A DNA stretch of 64,000 bases from assembly GCF_013283645.1 (NCBI RefSeq), contig NZ_JABEKV010000006.1, positions 62,001-126,000 on the forward strand, given 5' to 3'. This document shows, one piece after another, positions 54,037-62,318 of this stretch (positions are counted from its first letter, which is position 1; each line of letters begins with the position of its first letter). The position numbers and the translations under genes were made by a program. Below the pieces are notes generated by a model. That model made no database searches. It was given only the letters and a program-made list of their open reading frames with translations, and was not told the DNA's origin. The DNA comes from Sinorhizobium psoraleae. GTDB taxonomy: Bacteria; Pseudomonadota; Alphaproteobacteria; Rhizobiales; Rhizobiaceae.

Positions 54037-54768
54037 TCAACGCACCGAGCCAGGCGAATAGCGGCTACCGAGCGTGTAGCGGCTGCCGTTATAGGTGAGC
54101 CTGTTGACCGTAGCGACCGTCGAACCCGACCAGGTCCGGCGATGGAGGAGCAGGCAGGGTTCGCCGGGGCGGATCATCAGAAGGCGTGCCGTGTCCTCAT
54201 CCGCCGCGACCGCAGCAATGACGTGTTCGACTTCGGTCAGCGGCGTGCTTTGCTGCAAATAGTCATAGGTGGTGATCCTGGTGAAGTCCTGCTTTTCGTA
54301 ATCCGGCACCAGTTCCGTATTGACGAAACGTTCTTCGAGTTGCACCGGCACGTTGTCCTCGAAATGCACAACCATCGAGTGGCCGACGGGTCCCCGTGTC
54401 CCGAACTCGAAGGCCGCGAGCAACTCCGGCCCCGGCTCGGTCGACTCCAGCACGACAACTTTCGCTGCATGGCGGCCACCGCGCTGGCGTATCTCGCTCG
54501 CAATATTGTTGATCTCAATCAGGGTGGATAGCGGTTTCGGCGGCGCAACGAAGGTGCCGACGCCCTGAATACGGATCAGAAGTCCGTCCGACGTCAATTC
54601 GCGCAATGCCCGATGGATGGTCATGCGCGAAACACCCAGTTTTGAAACGAGCTCGTGTTCCGAGGGCAGCTTGTGGTCCTGCCCCCATTTGCCGCTACCG
54701 ATGTTGCCGAGAACATAGTCCTTGACCTTCTCGTAGAGCGGTCCGGCCGTGGAACGAAGATTGGTCAT
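54037..54768 (-). CDS. GntR-family regulator, HutC (UTRA) subgroup
   Basis: Regulator of 243 aa. The winged helix covers residues 8-75 (YEKVKDYVLGNIGSGKWGQD, KLGVSRMTIHRALRELTSDG). A UTRA ligand-binding domain follows from about 95 to 235 (VQLEERFVNTELVPDYEKQD, LLLHRRTWSGSTVATVNRLT). Its ATG overlaps the dehydrogenase stop (ATGA), so it is made within the operon it probably controls. The TGTCTATACAT motif upstream of this operon and of the divergent SDR/aminotransferase pair fits the dyads bound by HutC-type proteins. Confidence 0.91.
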   Translation of the reverse strand: MTNLRSTAGPLYEKVKDYVLGNIGSGKWGQDHKLPSEHELVSKLGVSRMTIHRALRELTSDGLLIRIQGVGTFVAPPKPLSTLIEINNIASEIRQRGGRHAAKVVVLESTEPGPELLAAFEFGTRGPVGHSMVVHFEDNVPVQLEERFVNTELVPDYEKQDFTRITTYDYLQQSTPLTEVEHVIAAVAADEDTARLLMIRPGEPCLLLHRRTWSGSTVATVNRLTYNGSRYTLGSRYSPGSVR

Positions 54769-55823
54769 AGCCCATTGCTCTCCACGTTTGTTCGATCCGT
54801 CCGCTCCGGATCGGTGCGAATGCGAATGATTGTCTTCAGTCCGGATGTTGATCCGCCGAGCAGCCGTTCATAGGCTGACGGGATATCGTCGATCGTTATT
54901 TCCTCGTCGATGATGAGCCGCAACGCCGTCTCCAATGATGGAAGCAGGGAGACGGCCTCGGGCAGCTCGTCCGTGAAAGCATGGCAGCCAACGAGCGAGA
55001 TCTCGCGCTCGACAAGGATATTCGGATCGAGGTCGATCCGCCCATGCGTAATGCCGACAAGCGCAATCGAACCGCCACCGGAGAGGAGATCGACAAGCCC
55101 GGCAAGCACGCCGATATTGCCGGTGGCATCGATTGCATAGCGGAGGACCCTGTTACCCAAAGCCGCGGCAATCGGGCCTCGTTCGAGTGTCACGACTCTC
55201 GCCCCGGTCACCTCGGCGACACGCGCGGCGCGCGCCTCGTTGCGGTCAGCAACGAGAAGGGGGCCGTCGTGGAACCGGGAAAGAAGAACCGCCGCCAATC
55301 CGCCGATCGGCCCGCACCCGACGATCAGCACCGGTTCATGGCTAGGAATGGTCTGCTTGCGCACCGCATGCAAGGCCACCGCGAGAGGTTCCGCCATCGC
55401 CGCAATTGCGGGATCTAGCGAAACAGGGTGCTTGACGAGGAGACGTGCCGGCAATTCAGTTTCCTCCGCGAAGCCGCCGTCGCAAACCTCGCCGACAAAG
55501 CCCAGCCGTTCACAGATATTCTGGCGTCCACTCCCGCAGGCGGCGCATGCACCACACCAGAAACGGCTGTCGGCAACCACGGGATCGCCGGGGGCGAACC
55601 CCGCCACGCCCGCCCCCGTAACTGTGACAATGGCGGCGAACTCATGGCCAGCAACCGACGGAGACCGGCTGATCCATTGTCCAGTACGGTAATTGTGAAG
55701 ATCCGAACCGCAAATCCCGGCGGCCGTGACGGCGAGCCGCACCCAGCCCGGCTTTGGCGCGCCCGGCGCTTCGATCTCCTCGACGCGCAGATCGCCGGCC
55801 GCATAGAGTCTCGCCGCCTTCAT
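54765..55823 (-). CDS. Zinc-dependent alcohol dehydrogenase (MDR family)
   Basis: Medium-chain dehydrogenase of 352 aa. Catalytic zinc ligands are GICGSDLHNY (Cys near 39) and AGHEFAA (His and Glu near 62-63). The structural zinc Cys cluster is CGACAACGSGRQNIC near 92-106, and the Rossmann motif is VGCGPIGGLAAVLL near 170-183. It oxidises a secondary alcohol to a ketone with NAD(P). Start at ATG 55823; the longer frame overlaps the HisD-like gene. Only 11 bases separate it from that gene, so both probably act on the same pathway. Confidence 0.92.
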   Translation of the reverse strand: MKAARLYAAGDLRVEEIEAPGAPKPGWVRLAVTAAGICGSDLHNYRTGQWISRSPSVAGHEFAAIVTVTGAGVAGFAPGDPVVADSRFWCGACAACGSGRQNICERLGFVGEVCDGGFAEETELPARLLVKHPVSLDPAIAAMAEPLAVALHAVRKQTIPSHEPVLIVGCGPIGGLAAVLLSRFHDGPLLVADRNEARAARVAEVTGARVVTLERGPIAAALGNRVLRYAIDATGNIGVLAGLVDLLSGGGSIALVGITHGRIDLDPNILVEREISLVGCHAFTDELPEAVSLLPSLETALRLIIDEEITIDDIPSAYERLLGGSTSGLKTIIRIRTDPERTDRTNVESNGL

Positions 55824-55834
55824 ACTTTTTCCTC

Positions 55835-57157
55835 TCAAGTCCGGAGGTAGGCGTTGCGCACATCCGAGACCGCGTTCTCGTGCGACGAGAACCCTTCGTA
55901 GCGGGCAAGCGTGCGCGCATGCTTGGCAAATTCGGGATAGGCCGATGCGGTCACATAGCCGATCGAGGAGCGCTTGACGAAATCGGTCACCGAGAGCGGA
56001 CCAAAGGTGCGCGCCCAACGGCTGGTGGGCAGGACGGCGTTCGGACCGAGGCCGAAATTGCCGATGCTGACCGGTGTATGCGGTCCCATCAGAATTTCGG
56101 CAGCTTCGGTGATATGCCCGAGATGCGCGAAGGGATTGGTGGAGAGTATCTCCAAATGCTCGGGCGCGTAGTCATTGACAAAACGATAGCTCTCCTCAAC
56201 GCACGAGGTAAGAATGATACCACCGCACTTGCCCCCGAGCACGGCGCTCGAAAACTGCACGCGCTGTTCGGTCATGCGTCCCCAGTGTTTCGGCAGCGCC
56301 TTCAGGGCCTCGTCGGCAACACGACGGCTGTGGGTTACTAGATAGGCGGAAGAATCGGGGCCGTGTTCGGCCTCGATGAGGAGATCAAGCGCTGCCAAGC
56401 CGCCGTCGACAGTATCGTCTGCAAAGATGATTGCTTCGGACGGGCCAGCTGGTAGGCCTGGATCGATGACGCCGGCAAGCAGACGTTTCGCCGCAACGAC
56501 CCAGGGACTACCGGGACCGACGATCTTAAGCGCCGGTTTGATCGTCTCTGAACCATAGGCAGCAGCTGCCACGGCCTGAGCGCCGCCGCACTTGTAGACG
56601 GTTTCCACGCCGGCAAGCCGGGCGGCGACCAAGGTCGCGGCATCGACTGAGCCGTCAGGCGCCGGTGGCGTGAAGATTGCAAGCTCCGGCACGCCGGCGA
56701 CGACGGCGGGAACGGCGGTCATCATGGTGACCGACGGGAACGCGCCTTTGCCGCGCGGGATGTATAACGCCACCGATTTGATCGGTGTGAAGCGGTCACC
56801 AGCATAGGCGCCCGGACGCATCTCCTTCAGCCACATGGCCTCTGGCTTCTGCTCTTCGTGGAAATGCCTGATGTTGTCGATACCAAACTGGATCGCTTCA
56901 ATGACGTCCTTCTCGACCAGATCGAAGGCAGCGTCGAACTCGGCTTCCGTCGCCTTCAGCTTTCCATCCTCAATATCCGCCTTGTCGAGTTCGCGACCAA
57001 AGCGCACTAGTGCTGCATCGCCCTCGGTTCGCACCGCCTCGATGATCGGTTTTACCCTTTCGATGAAACCGGAAAGGTCGGTTTCCGAGCGCCGGAGAAG
57101 CGCCGCCCGCGCGCCTGAATCCAATTTGTCGAGTTCGTGGAAGGAGACATTCGTCAT
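55835..57157 (-). CDS. Histidinol-dehydrogenase-family enzyme, probably not a true HisD
   Basis: Protein of 440 aa aligned over its length with HisD, which oxidises an alcohol to an acid in two NAD steps. Catalytic Glu333-His334 (APEHLEI) are kept. Zinc-ligand positions read Glu262 and His265 (IEAEHG), Asn367 (SIGNFG) and His426 (SSHENAV), whereas HisD has Gln, His, Asp, His. Two substitutions and the transport-operon context argue for a different substrate, as in the sulfopropanediol 3-dehydrogenase HpsN branch. It lies between the permease and alcohol dehydrogenase genes. Confidence 0.88.
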   Translation of the reverse strand: MTNVSFHELDKLDSGARAALLRRSETDLSGFIERVKPIIEAVRTEGDAALVRFGRELDKADIEDGKLKATEAEFDAAFDLVEKDVIEAIQFGIDNIRHFHEEQKPEAMWLKEMRPGAYAGDRFTPIKSVALYIPRGKGAFPSVTMMTAVPAVVAGVPELAIFTPPAPDGSVDAATLVAARLAGVETVYKCGGAQAVAAAAYGSETIKPALKIVGPGSPWVVAAKRLLAGVIDPGLPAGPSEAIIFADDTVDGGLAALDLLIEAEHGPDSSAYLVTHSRRVADEALKALPKHWGRMTEQRVQFSSAVLGGKCGGIILTSCVEESYRFVNDYAPEHLEILSTNPFAHLGHITEAAEILMGPHTPVSIGNFGLGPNAVLPTSRWARTFGPLSVTDFVKRSSIGYVTASAYPEFAKHARTLARYEGFSSHENAVSDVRNAYLRT

Positions 57158-57204
57158 TGGAGTTTCCTTGTAGTTGGCGGCGTGTGGCTACCGGCGTCCT
57201 GTTA

Positions 57205-58005
57205 TCACTTCGATTTGAGGAAGATATCCAGCCCGACCAGGCGATCGAGCAGGAAGATGGCGGCCGCCGCACAGGCAATGAAGACGACGGAAATCGCGGC
57301 CAAGTCGGGCGTTATGATCGAGCGGATCGAATTGTAGATCTGCACCGGCAAGGTGACGATGCGCGCATCGACCAGAAGCAGGCTCACCAGAAACTCGTTG
57401 AGCGCCAGAATGAACATCAGCAGCGATCCGCTGATGATCCCCGGCATGACGGCCGGCAGCGTCACGAAAAGGAACGTCTGCAGCGGGCCCGCGCCGCAAT
57501 TGGCGGCGGCAAGCTCCAGATCGGGATCGAGGCTTGCAGCGCTTGCCGTCACCGCCCAGATCATGAAGGGCAGATTGATCACGCAGCAGGCGATGCCGAC
57601 AGGCCAGAGCTGGCCGAGAATGCCAGCATTGCCGAAGATCAGCATCAGACCGATACCCGAACCGATCAAGGGTATGGTGAATGGCAGAAGCAGGTAGACC
57701 TGGATCGCTTTTTCGAAGCGCACCGCATATTTGGCAAGTGCTATTCCGGCGAATGTTCCGGCCGGGATCGCGACCAGGGTGCACACGCCCGACACAAAGA
57801 CCGAGCGTAGGAAAGCATCGCGAAGATCGGTCGCCTGCAAAATCGCCGCATACCATTTGAGCGACAGGCCTTCAGGCGGGAAAGTAATCATGTTGCCCGA
57901 AGTGAAGGAGGCTCCGAGCACGACGATGGTCGGCGCCGACAGCATGATGAGGGCGACGGAGACGAAAGCCCAGAGAACGATGGATTTGCTGATTGAGGCG
58001 TTCAC
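57205..58005 (-). CDS. Polyamine-type ABC transporter permease, PotC-like
   Basis: Permease of 266 aa with about six membrane helices. The coupling loop is near residues 160-180 (LELAAANCGAGPLQTFLFVT), followed by LPAVMPGIISGSLLMFILAL. Family members carry spermidine, putrescine, aminoethylphosphonate or similar cations; the ligand here is unknown. Its start overlaps the stop of the PotB-like gene by ATGA. Confidence 0.92.
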   Translation of the reverse strand: MNASISKSIVLWAFVSVALIMLSAPTIVVLGASFTSGNMITFPPEGLSLKWYAAILQATDLRDAFLRSVFVSGVCTLVAIPAGTFAGIALAKYAVRFEKAIQVYLLLPFTIPLIGSGIGLMLIFGNAGILGQLWPVGIACCVINLPFMIWAVTASAASLDPDLELAAANCGAGPLQTFLFVTLPAVMPGIISGSLLMFILALNEFLVSLLLVDARIVTLPVQIYNSIRSIITPDLAAISVVFIACAAAAIFLLDRLVGLDIFLKSK

Positions 58006-58946
58006 TGGCGCGCCCTTCCCATGGCAAGTGTTCCCGCGCCGAAGAGCGTAAAGACGATGCCGACGAGCAACGAGCCGACGGCGACGAGCATGAGGGCCAG
58101 CGTCGCGCCAAGCCCTTGATCCGACGTGCGGAAGAACTGGTCATAGATGGCGTTGGCAATGAAATCCTGCGAGCCGCCGCCGAGGATCGCGGGCATGGCA
58201 AAGTCGGTCAGCGACAGCGTCACGACGACGAGGCCGGCGCCAACGAGGCCGGGGCGCGCAAGCGGCAACACGACATGGATGAAGCTGCGCACCCAGTTGG
58301 CACCAAGCGACGCCGACGCCGTTTCCAGTTCCTCCGGTATTGCCGTCAGCGCGGGAGCGAGCATCAGCACCGCGAAGGGTAGCATGTATTGGACAAGACC
58401 GAAGAGGACTGCCGGATAATTGTAGAGCAAGCGAAGCGGCGCGACACCGACCAGGCCCAGAGCCTCGTTGACCATCCCCTGGTTGCCGAGAATGATCAGC
58501 CAGCCATAGGCACGCACGACCTGACCGATGAAGAAGGGTAGAAATAGCGCGATCAGCAGCAGCTTGCGCAGGCCCGCCGAACGGGTACGCACCATCATGT
58601 AGGCATAGGGAAACGCGAATGTCAGCGTCACGATGGTAACGATCAGAGACCCGATAAGACTGCGCGCCGCCACGATGGCGAAGAACGGCTCCGTGACCGC
58701 CTTGTGATAGTTTTCCAGTGTGTACTCTTCCGAGAGCAGGAAAGTACTGGTGTCGAGCGTCCTCAGGCTCGAGTCGCCGATCTGGATGAGACCGAGAACG
58801 AGCAGGCCGACCAGCAGTACCGCCGGCGCCAGCATGAGATATGGAATCGTGCGCTTGAAACTTGCCGGCCAGACGAAGGCGGCGAAGGCTTCCAGCGCAT
58901 CCATAATGCGCCATGTCATCGGATAGGCTGTTCGAGCGGCTCGCAT
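58002..58946 (-). CDS. Polyamine-type ABC transporter permease, PotB-like
   Basis: Permease of 314 aa with six helices and the coupling loop ELETASASLGANWVRSFIHV near 207-226, then VLPLARPGLVGAGLVVVTLS. An N-terminal helical extension (about 30 residues, MDALEAFAAFVWPAS) precedes the first helix. AGGAA lies before the ATG. It forms a heterodimer with the PotC-like subunit. Confidence 0.92.
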   Translation of the reverse strand: MRAARTAYPMTWRIMDALEAFAAFVWPASFKRTIPYLMLAPAVLLVGLLVLGLIQIGDSSLRTLDTSTFLLSEEYTLENYHKAVTEPFFAIVAARSLIGSLIVTIVTLTFAFPYAYMMVRTRSAGLRKLLLIALFLPFFIGQVVRAYGWLIILGNQGMVNEALGLVGVAPLRLLYNYPAVLFGLVQYMLPFAVLMLAPALTAIPEELETASASLGANWVRSFIHVVLPLARPGLVGAGLVVVTLSLTDFAMPAILGGGSQDFIANAIYDQFFRTSDQGLGATLALMLVAVGSLLVGIVFTLFGAGTLAMGRARQ

Positions 58947-59016
58947 GGAAGAATTCCTGAAGTTGAACAGGCTGAACGGAGCCGCCGCCGAAGATGCGGC
59001 GGCTCGTCAAAAAGAC

Positions 59017-60132
59017 TCAGCCTTGCATGATCGCCTTGAACTTCGCGAACCAGTCGCTCTCGTTCTCCACCTGAATCTTCGAGGAAATCCGGATCAGGTG
59101 TTTGAAGTCCTCCTCCTTTGTCGGGTACGAGGGATCATTGACGAGATCGGCGGGCGGCGTGAGGCCAGGCACCACGCCCGGCAGGCCGAGACCGTCGAGC
59201 CAGACCTGCTGCGCCTCCTTGGTCAGCGCGTGATTGATGTATTGCTTCGCCCAGTAAAGCTCATTCTCGGGGAGGCCCTTCGGAATCCAGAGGCCATCCG
59301 TGTCGAACTTGGCGCCCTCCTCAGGAATGACCCACGCAATCTCGATACCGTTCTTGCGTGCTTCTCGAGCATTGGTGGAAATGGTGCAAGCGGCGTCGAT
59401 TTCGCCCTTCTGGAACCAGGTGGTGAAATCCGGATCTTCACCGAGCAGCGGTTGCTGCTCCTTCATCTTAGCGATGAAGTCCCAGGCCGGCTGCATGTTG
59501 CCCGGTATGTCCTCCAGCTTGCCGCCACCGGCAACCTGCGCCGGAAAATGGAAGCCGATGCCGTCGTTGTAGAAAGCGATGCGGCCCTTGAACTTCGGGT
59601 CGAGCAGATCTTTCCACGACTTAGGCGCCCCGTTCGGAAAGGCAGACGGCCGATAGGCGAGAACATAGACGTAGCCGTAGGTATTGACGATCGGATATCC
59701 CTCGAGGCCGACGGGCTTTGCCAGCTCTGTGACATTCTTGAGGTTCGGCAGGTCGGAAAGGTCTTCGGTCACGCCGCGCAGCGCCGATTTCGTCGCGTTC
59801 GTGGTCGTGTCCCAGTTGATGTGGATTGGCGGCACGCGTTTTTGTGCGACGGCCGCCCAGACCTTCGGCTGGATCTCGTTGTCTTCGGTCAGGTCATGCC
59901 GAACGGCGATGCCGGTCATTTTGGTGAAGCTGTCGGAGACGCCGGCCTTCAGGCTGTCGACCCAGCTTCCGCCCCAGGCGCGAACGATGATTTCGCTTGG
60001 TTTTTCCGGCTCCTGTGCGAAGGCGCGCGGCATGCCCAGCACTGAGAGGCCTGCCGCACCGCCAAGGGCGGCCGCGCCCTGGAGAAAGCTGCGCCGACGC
60101 AACGCCGGCAAAATCGAATTCTGTCTGCTCAT
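59017..60132 (-). CDS. Polyamine-type ABC transporter substrate-binding protein with Tat signal
   Basis: Periplasmic protein of 371 aa of the PotD group. The leader carries a twin-arginine motif (LRRRSFLQGAAALGG near residues 11-25) and ends GMPRAFAQ, so export is probably by Tat in folded form. The mature part starts IIVRAWGGSWVDSLKAG. Further signatures are PPIHINWDTTTNATKSALRG and WPKDLL-like GAPKSWKDLLDP. AGAGGAGA lies before the ATG. The ligand is not inferable from sequence alone. Confidence 0.91.
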   Translation of the reverse strand: MSRQNSILPALRRRSFLQGAAALGGAAGLSVLGMPRAFAQEPEKPSEIIVRAWGGSWVDSLKAGVSDSFTKMTGIAVRHDLTEDNEIQPKVWAAVAQKRVPPIHINWDTTTNATKSALRGVTEDLSDLPNLKNVTELAKPVGLEGYPIVNTYGYVYVLAYRPSAFPNGAPKSWKDLLDPKFKGRIAFYNDGIGFHFPAQVAGGGKLEDIPGNMQPAWDFIAKMKEQQPLLGEDPDFTTWFQKGEIDAACTISTNAREARKNGIEIAWVIPEEGAKFDTDGLWIPKGLPENELYWAKQYINHALTKEAQQVWLDGLGLPGVVPGLTPPADLVNDPSYPTKEEDFKHLIRISSKIQVENESDWFAKFKAIMQG

Positions 60133-60165
60133 CTTCGTTCTCCTCTGGTTATCCGGTGAACCGGT

Positions 60166-61287
60166 TTAGCTATTGAAAACAAGGACGTCCCGGCTGTTCC
60201 AGCCGAGAGAAACCACAGCACCCGGCTCATACTGGATGTGGTCGACCGGATCGTGATCAAAGACCCTGAGCGCCTCGCCGGCAAGCGCCGGAACGCGGAC
60301 CTCGTAGACGATGCGCTCACCCTCGAAAATCGCATCGCAAACCGTGCCTTCGAGCACGGTTTCGAGACCGGAGAGAGACGCCGCATTGGCCGCGATGCGG
60401 ATCTGCTCTGCCCGAATGGCACCGGAGGCCCGCTCCCCGACGCGCGGTGGACTGCGCTCATCGCCCACAATGCCGGCAATCTCTATCGCATCCTGGGCAA
60501 TGACAGCACCGCTACCGTCGACTCTGCTCACCGCGCCGGAAATGAAATTGGTGACCCCGATGAAGTTTGCGACGAAGGCATTGCGTGGGTTTCGATAGGT
60601 CCGCGTCGGCTGCGCCTTCTGCTGGATTTCACCCGCGTCCATGACGATGATTTCGTCGGAGACGACCAGCGCCTCTCGCTGGTCGTGGGTGACGTTGATG
60701 GTCGTCACGCCGAGCTCCCGCTGAATCCGGCGGAATTCGAGCTGCATTTCTTCGCGCAGCTTTCGGTCGAGTGCGGCGAGCGGCTCATCGAGCAGCAAGA
60801 GATCGGGCTCGAAGACAAGCGCGCGGGCGATCGCCACGCGCTGCTGCTGGCCCCCGGAAAGTTCATGGATGCGCCGGCCGCCATAGCCGCCGAGCTTGAC
60901 GAGATCGAGATAGCGCTCGACCCGCTCCGGGATGGTGCGAGCATCCTGCCGGCGCATCTTCAGGGGAAATGCGACGTTTTCGGCAGCCGTCATGTGTGGG
61001 AACAATGCCAGCTTCTGAAATACCATGCCGATGGAACGGTGATGGGCTGGGACGGCGCTCACGGCTTTGCCATTGATGACGATTTCACCGCTTGTCGGAG
61101 CCTGAAACCCTGCAATCATCCTAAGAAGCGTCGTCTTGCCCGAGCCAGAGGGGCCGAGGATCGTGAGGAACTTTCCTGCAGGCAGGTCGAAAGAGGCGGA
61201 TTTGACGGCGTGAATGCCGTTATAGACCATGTTGACATTCTTGACGGATACCGCGATCGGGCTGGTATTTCCGGTCACATGCTGCAT
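60166..61287 (-). CDS. Polyamine-type ABC transporter ATP-binding protein, PotA-like
   Basis: ATPase of 373 aa. Walker A GPSGSGKTTLL is near residues 44-54, the signature [15 protein letters not shown] near 143-157, Walker B LLLLDEPLAALD near 162-173, the switch region NVTHDQREALVVS, and a TOBE domain follows. First gene of the eight-gene operon; GAGGGGAAG precedes the ATG at 61287. The candidate operator lies about 45 bases upstream. Confidence 0.93.
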   Translation of the reverse strand: MQHVTGNTSPIAVSVKNVNMVYNGIHAVKSASFDLPAGKFLTILGPSGSGKTTLLRMIAGFQAPTSGEIVINGKAVSAVPAHHRSIGMVFQKLALFPHMTAAENVAFPLKMRRQDARTIPERVERYLDLVKLGGYGGRRIHELSGGQQQRVAIARALVFEPDLLLLDEPLAALDRKLREEMQLEFRRIQRELGVTTINVTHDQREALVVSDEIIVMDAGEIQQKAQPTRTYRNPRNAFVANFIGVTNFISGAVSRVDGSGAVIAQDAIEIAGIVGDERSPPRVGERASGAIRAEQIRIAANAASLSGLETVLEGTVCDAIFEGERIVYEVRVPALAGEALRVFDHDPVDHIQYEPGAVVSLGWNSRDVLVFNS

Positions 61288-61328
61288 GACTTCCCCTCGA
61301 TACCGGCTTGTGCAATCCGTTTTCTTAT

Positions 61329-61348
61329 TGTCTATACATCTACATACA
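61329..61348. promoter_or_regulatory. Candidate GntR/HutC operator upstream of the ABC operon
   Basis: Sequence TGTCTATACATCTACATACA. Its first 11 bases (TGTCTATACAT) recur exactly at 62251-62261 and the two 20-mers agree at 16 of 20 positions. The surrounding DNA is strikingly AT-rich, as expected of a promoter, and lies between the SDR 3' end and the PotA-like start. Confidence 0.58.
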
Positions 61349-61420
61349 TTATTGTCAAACAGTTTCTGGGCACTATTATTTTCTGCCTATTTTTTAATCT
61401 ATTGAATACTTGAAAGCCAC

Positions 61421-62194
61421 TTATATGGAGGCCAGATAGCCGCCATCGAGTGGAATGCAATGTCCCGTCACATAAGCTGACGCGCCACTCGCCAGAAAGA
61501 CGACAGCACCGGCGACATCTTCCATTGCGCCAAACCGGCGCTGCGGAATCTTGGTGAGCATTGCTTCCTGCCATGCTTTGTCCTCGTAGAAGACGTCCGT
61601 CATTGCCGTGCGGAAATAACCGGGCGCAATCGCGTTGACACGGATATCGAGAGGGGCCCATTCGGCGGCAAGCGCCCTGGTCATTCCGAGCAGGCCCGAC
61701 TTCGATGAGCCATAGGGTACCGCCGTTGGCACGCCGACATAGGAAGTCAGCGAACAGAGATTGATGATCGCCCCTGCCCTGCCTGCGGCAGACATCTGTC
61801 TTGCGGCAGCCTGCGCGCAGAAGAAGGCCCCCTTGAGATTGGTCGAAACGATCCTGTCCCAAAGGGCTTCATCGACGTCGACCGATGGCCGGATTTCCTC
61901 GTAGCCGGCATTGTTGACGAGGATATCGAGGCCGCCAAGCCTCTCATCGGCAGCCGCGACAGCCTCTGCGCAGGCCGAAATGTCTCGCACATCGAGAGAA
62001 AGCGGAACGACCTGGCGCCCCAACTGCGTGATCTGGCCGCATGTTTCCTCCAGCGCGCTGGCTTCGCGGGCCGTGATGGCGACATCCGCGCCAGCGCTGG
62101 CGAGCGCTGCCGCGATCGCCTGGCCAATGCCGCGGCTGGCCCCCGTTACGAGCGCCTTGCGGCCGGAAAGGCTGAAAAGGGTGGAAACTTCCAT
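61421..62194 (-). CDS. SDR family oxidoreductase
   Basis: Short-chain dehydrogenase of 257 aa. The cofactor motif TGASRGIGQAIAAAL is near residues 18-32, NNAGYEE near 92-98, the catalytic Ser in NLCSLTSY near 144, and YGSSK near 159-163. Full length with all catalytic residues. GGGAG precedes the ATG. It is transcribed away from the HisC-like gene across a shared control region. It could catalyse a keto/alcohol step complementary to the zinc alcohol dehydrogenase. Confidence 0.92.
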   Translation of the reverse strand: MEVSTLFSLSGRKALVTGASRGIGQAIAAALASAGADVAITAREASALEETCGQITQLGRQVVPLSLDVRDISACAEAVAAADERLGGLDILVNNAGYEEIRPSVDVDEALWDRIVSTNLKGAFFCAQAAARQMSAAGRAGAIINLCSLTSYVGVPTAVPYGSSKSGLLGMTRALAAEWAPLDIRVNAIAPGYFRTAMTDVFYEDKAWQEAMLTKIPQRRFGAMEDVAGAVVFLASGASAYVTGHCIPLDGGYLASI

Positions 62195-62250
62195 GGTCTC
62201 GATCTCCCTTCGAACGGCATAGGATACAGCACACCACGTTTGATATTAAA

Positions 62251-62270
62251 TGTCTATACATATCTGTACA
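62251..62270. promoter_or_regulatory. Candidate GntR/HutC operator between SDR and aminotransferase genes
   Basis: Sequence TGTCTATACATATCTGTACA, an imperfect dyad with half-site TGTNTATACA. It shares TGTCTATACAT with the site upstream of the ABC operon and lies 57 bases from the SDR start and 49 bases from the aminotransferase start, so it could control both. Confidence 0.58.
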
Positions 62271-62318
62271 AATTGCGCCGACTGCGCTTATGATGTGCCG
62301 CAGCTAGAGTGGAGATTG

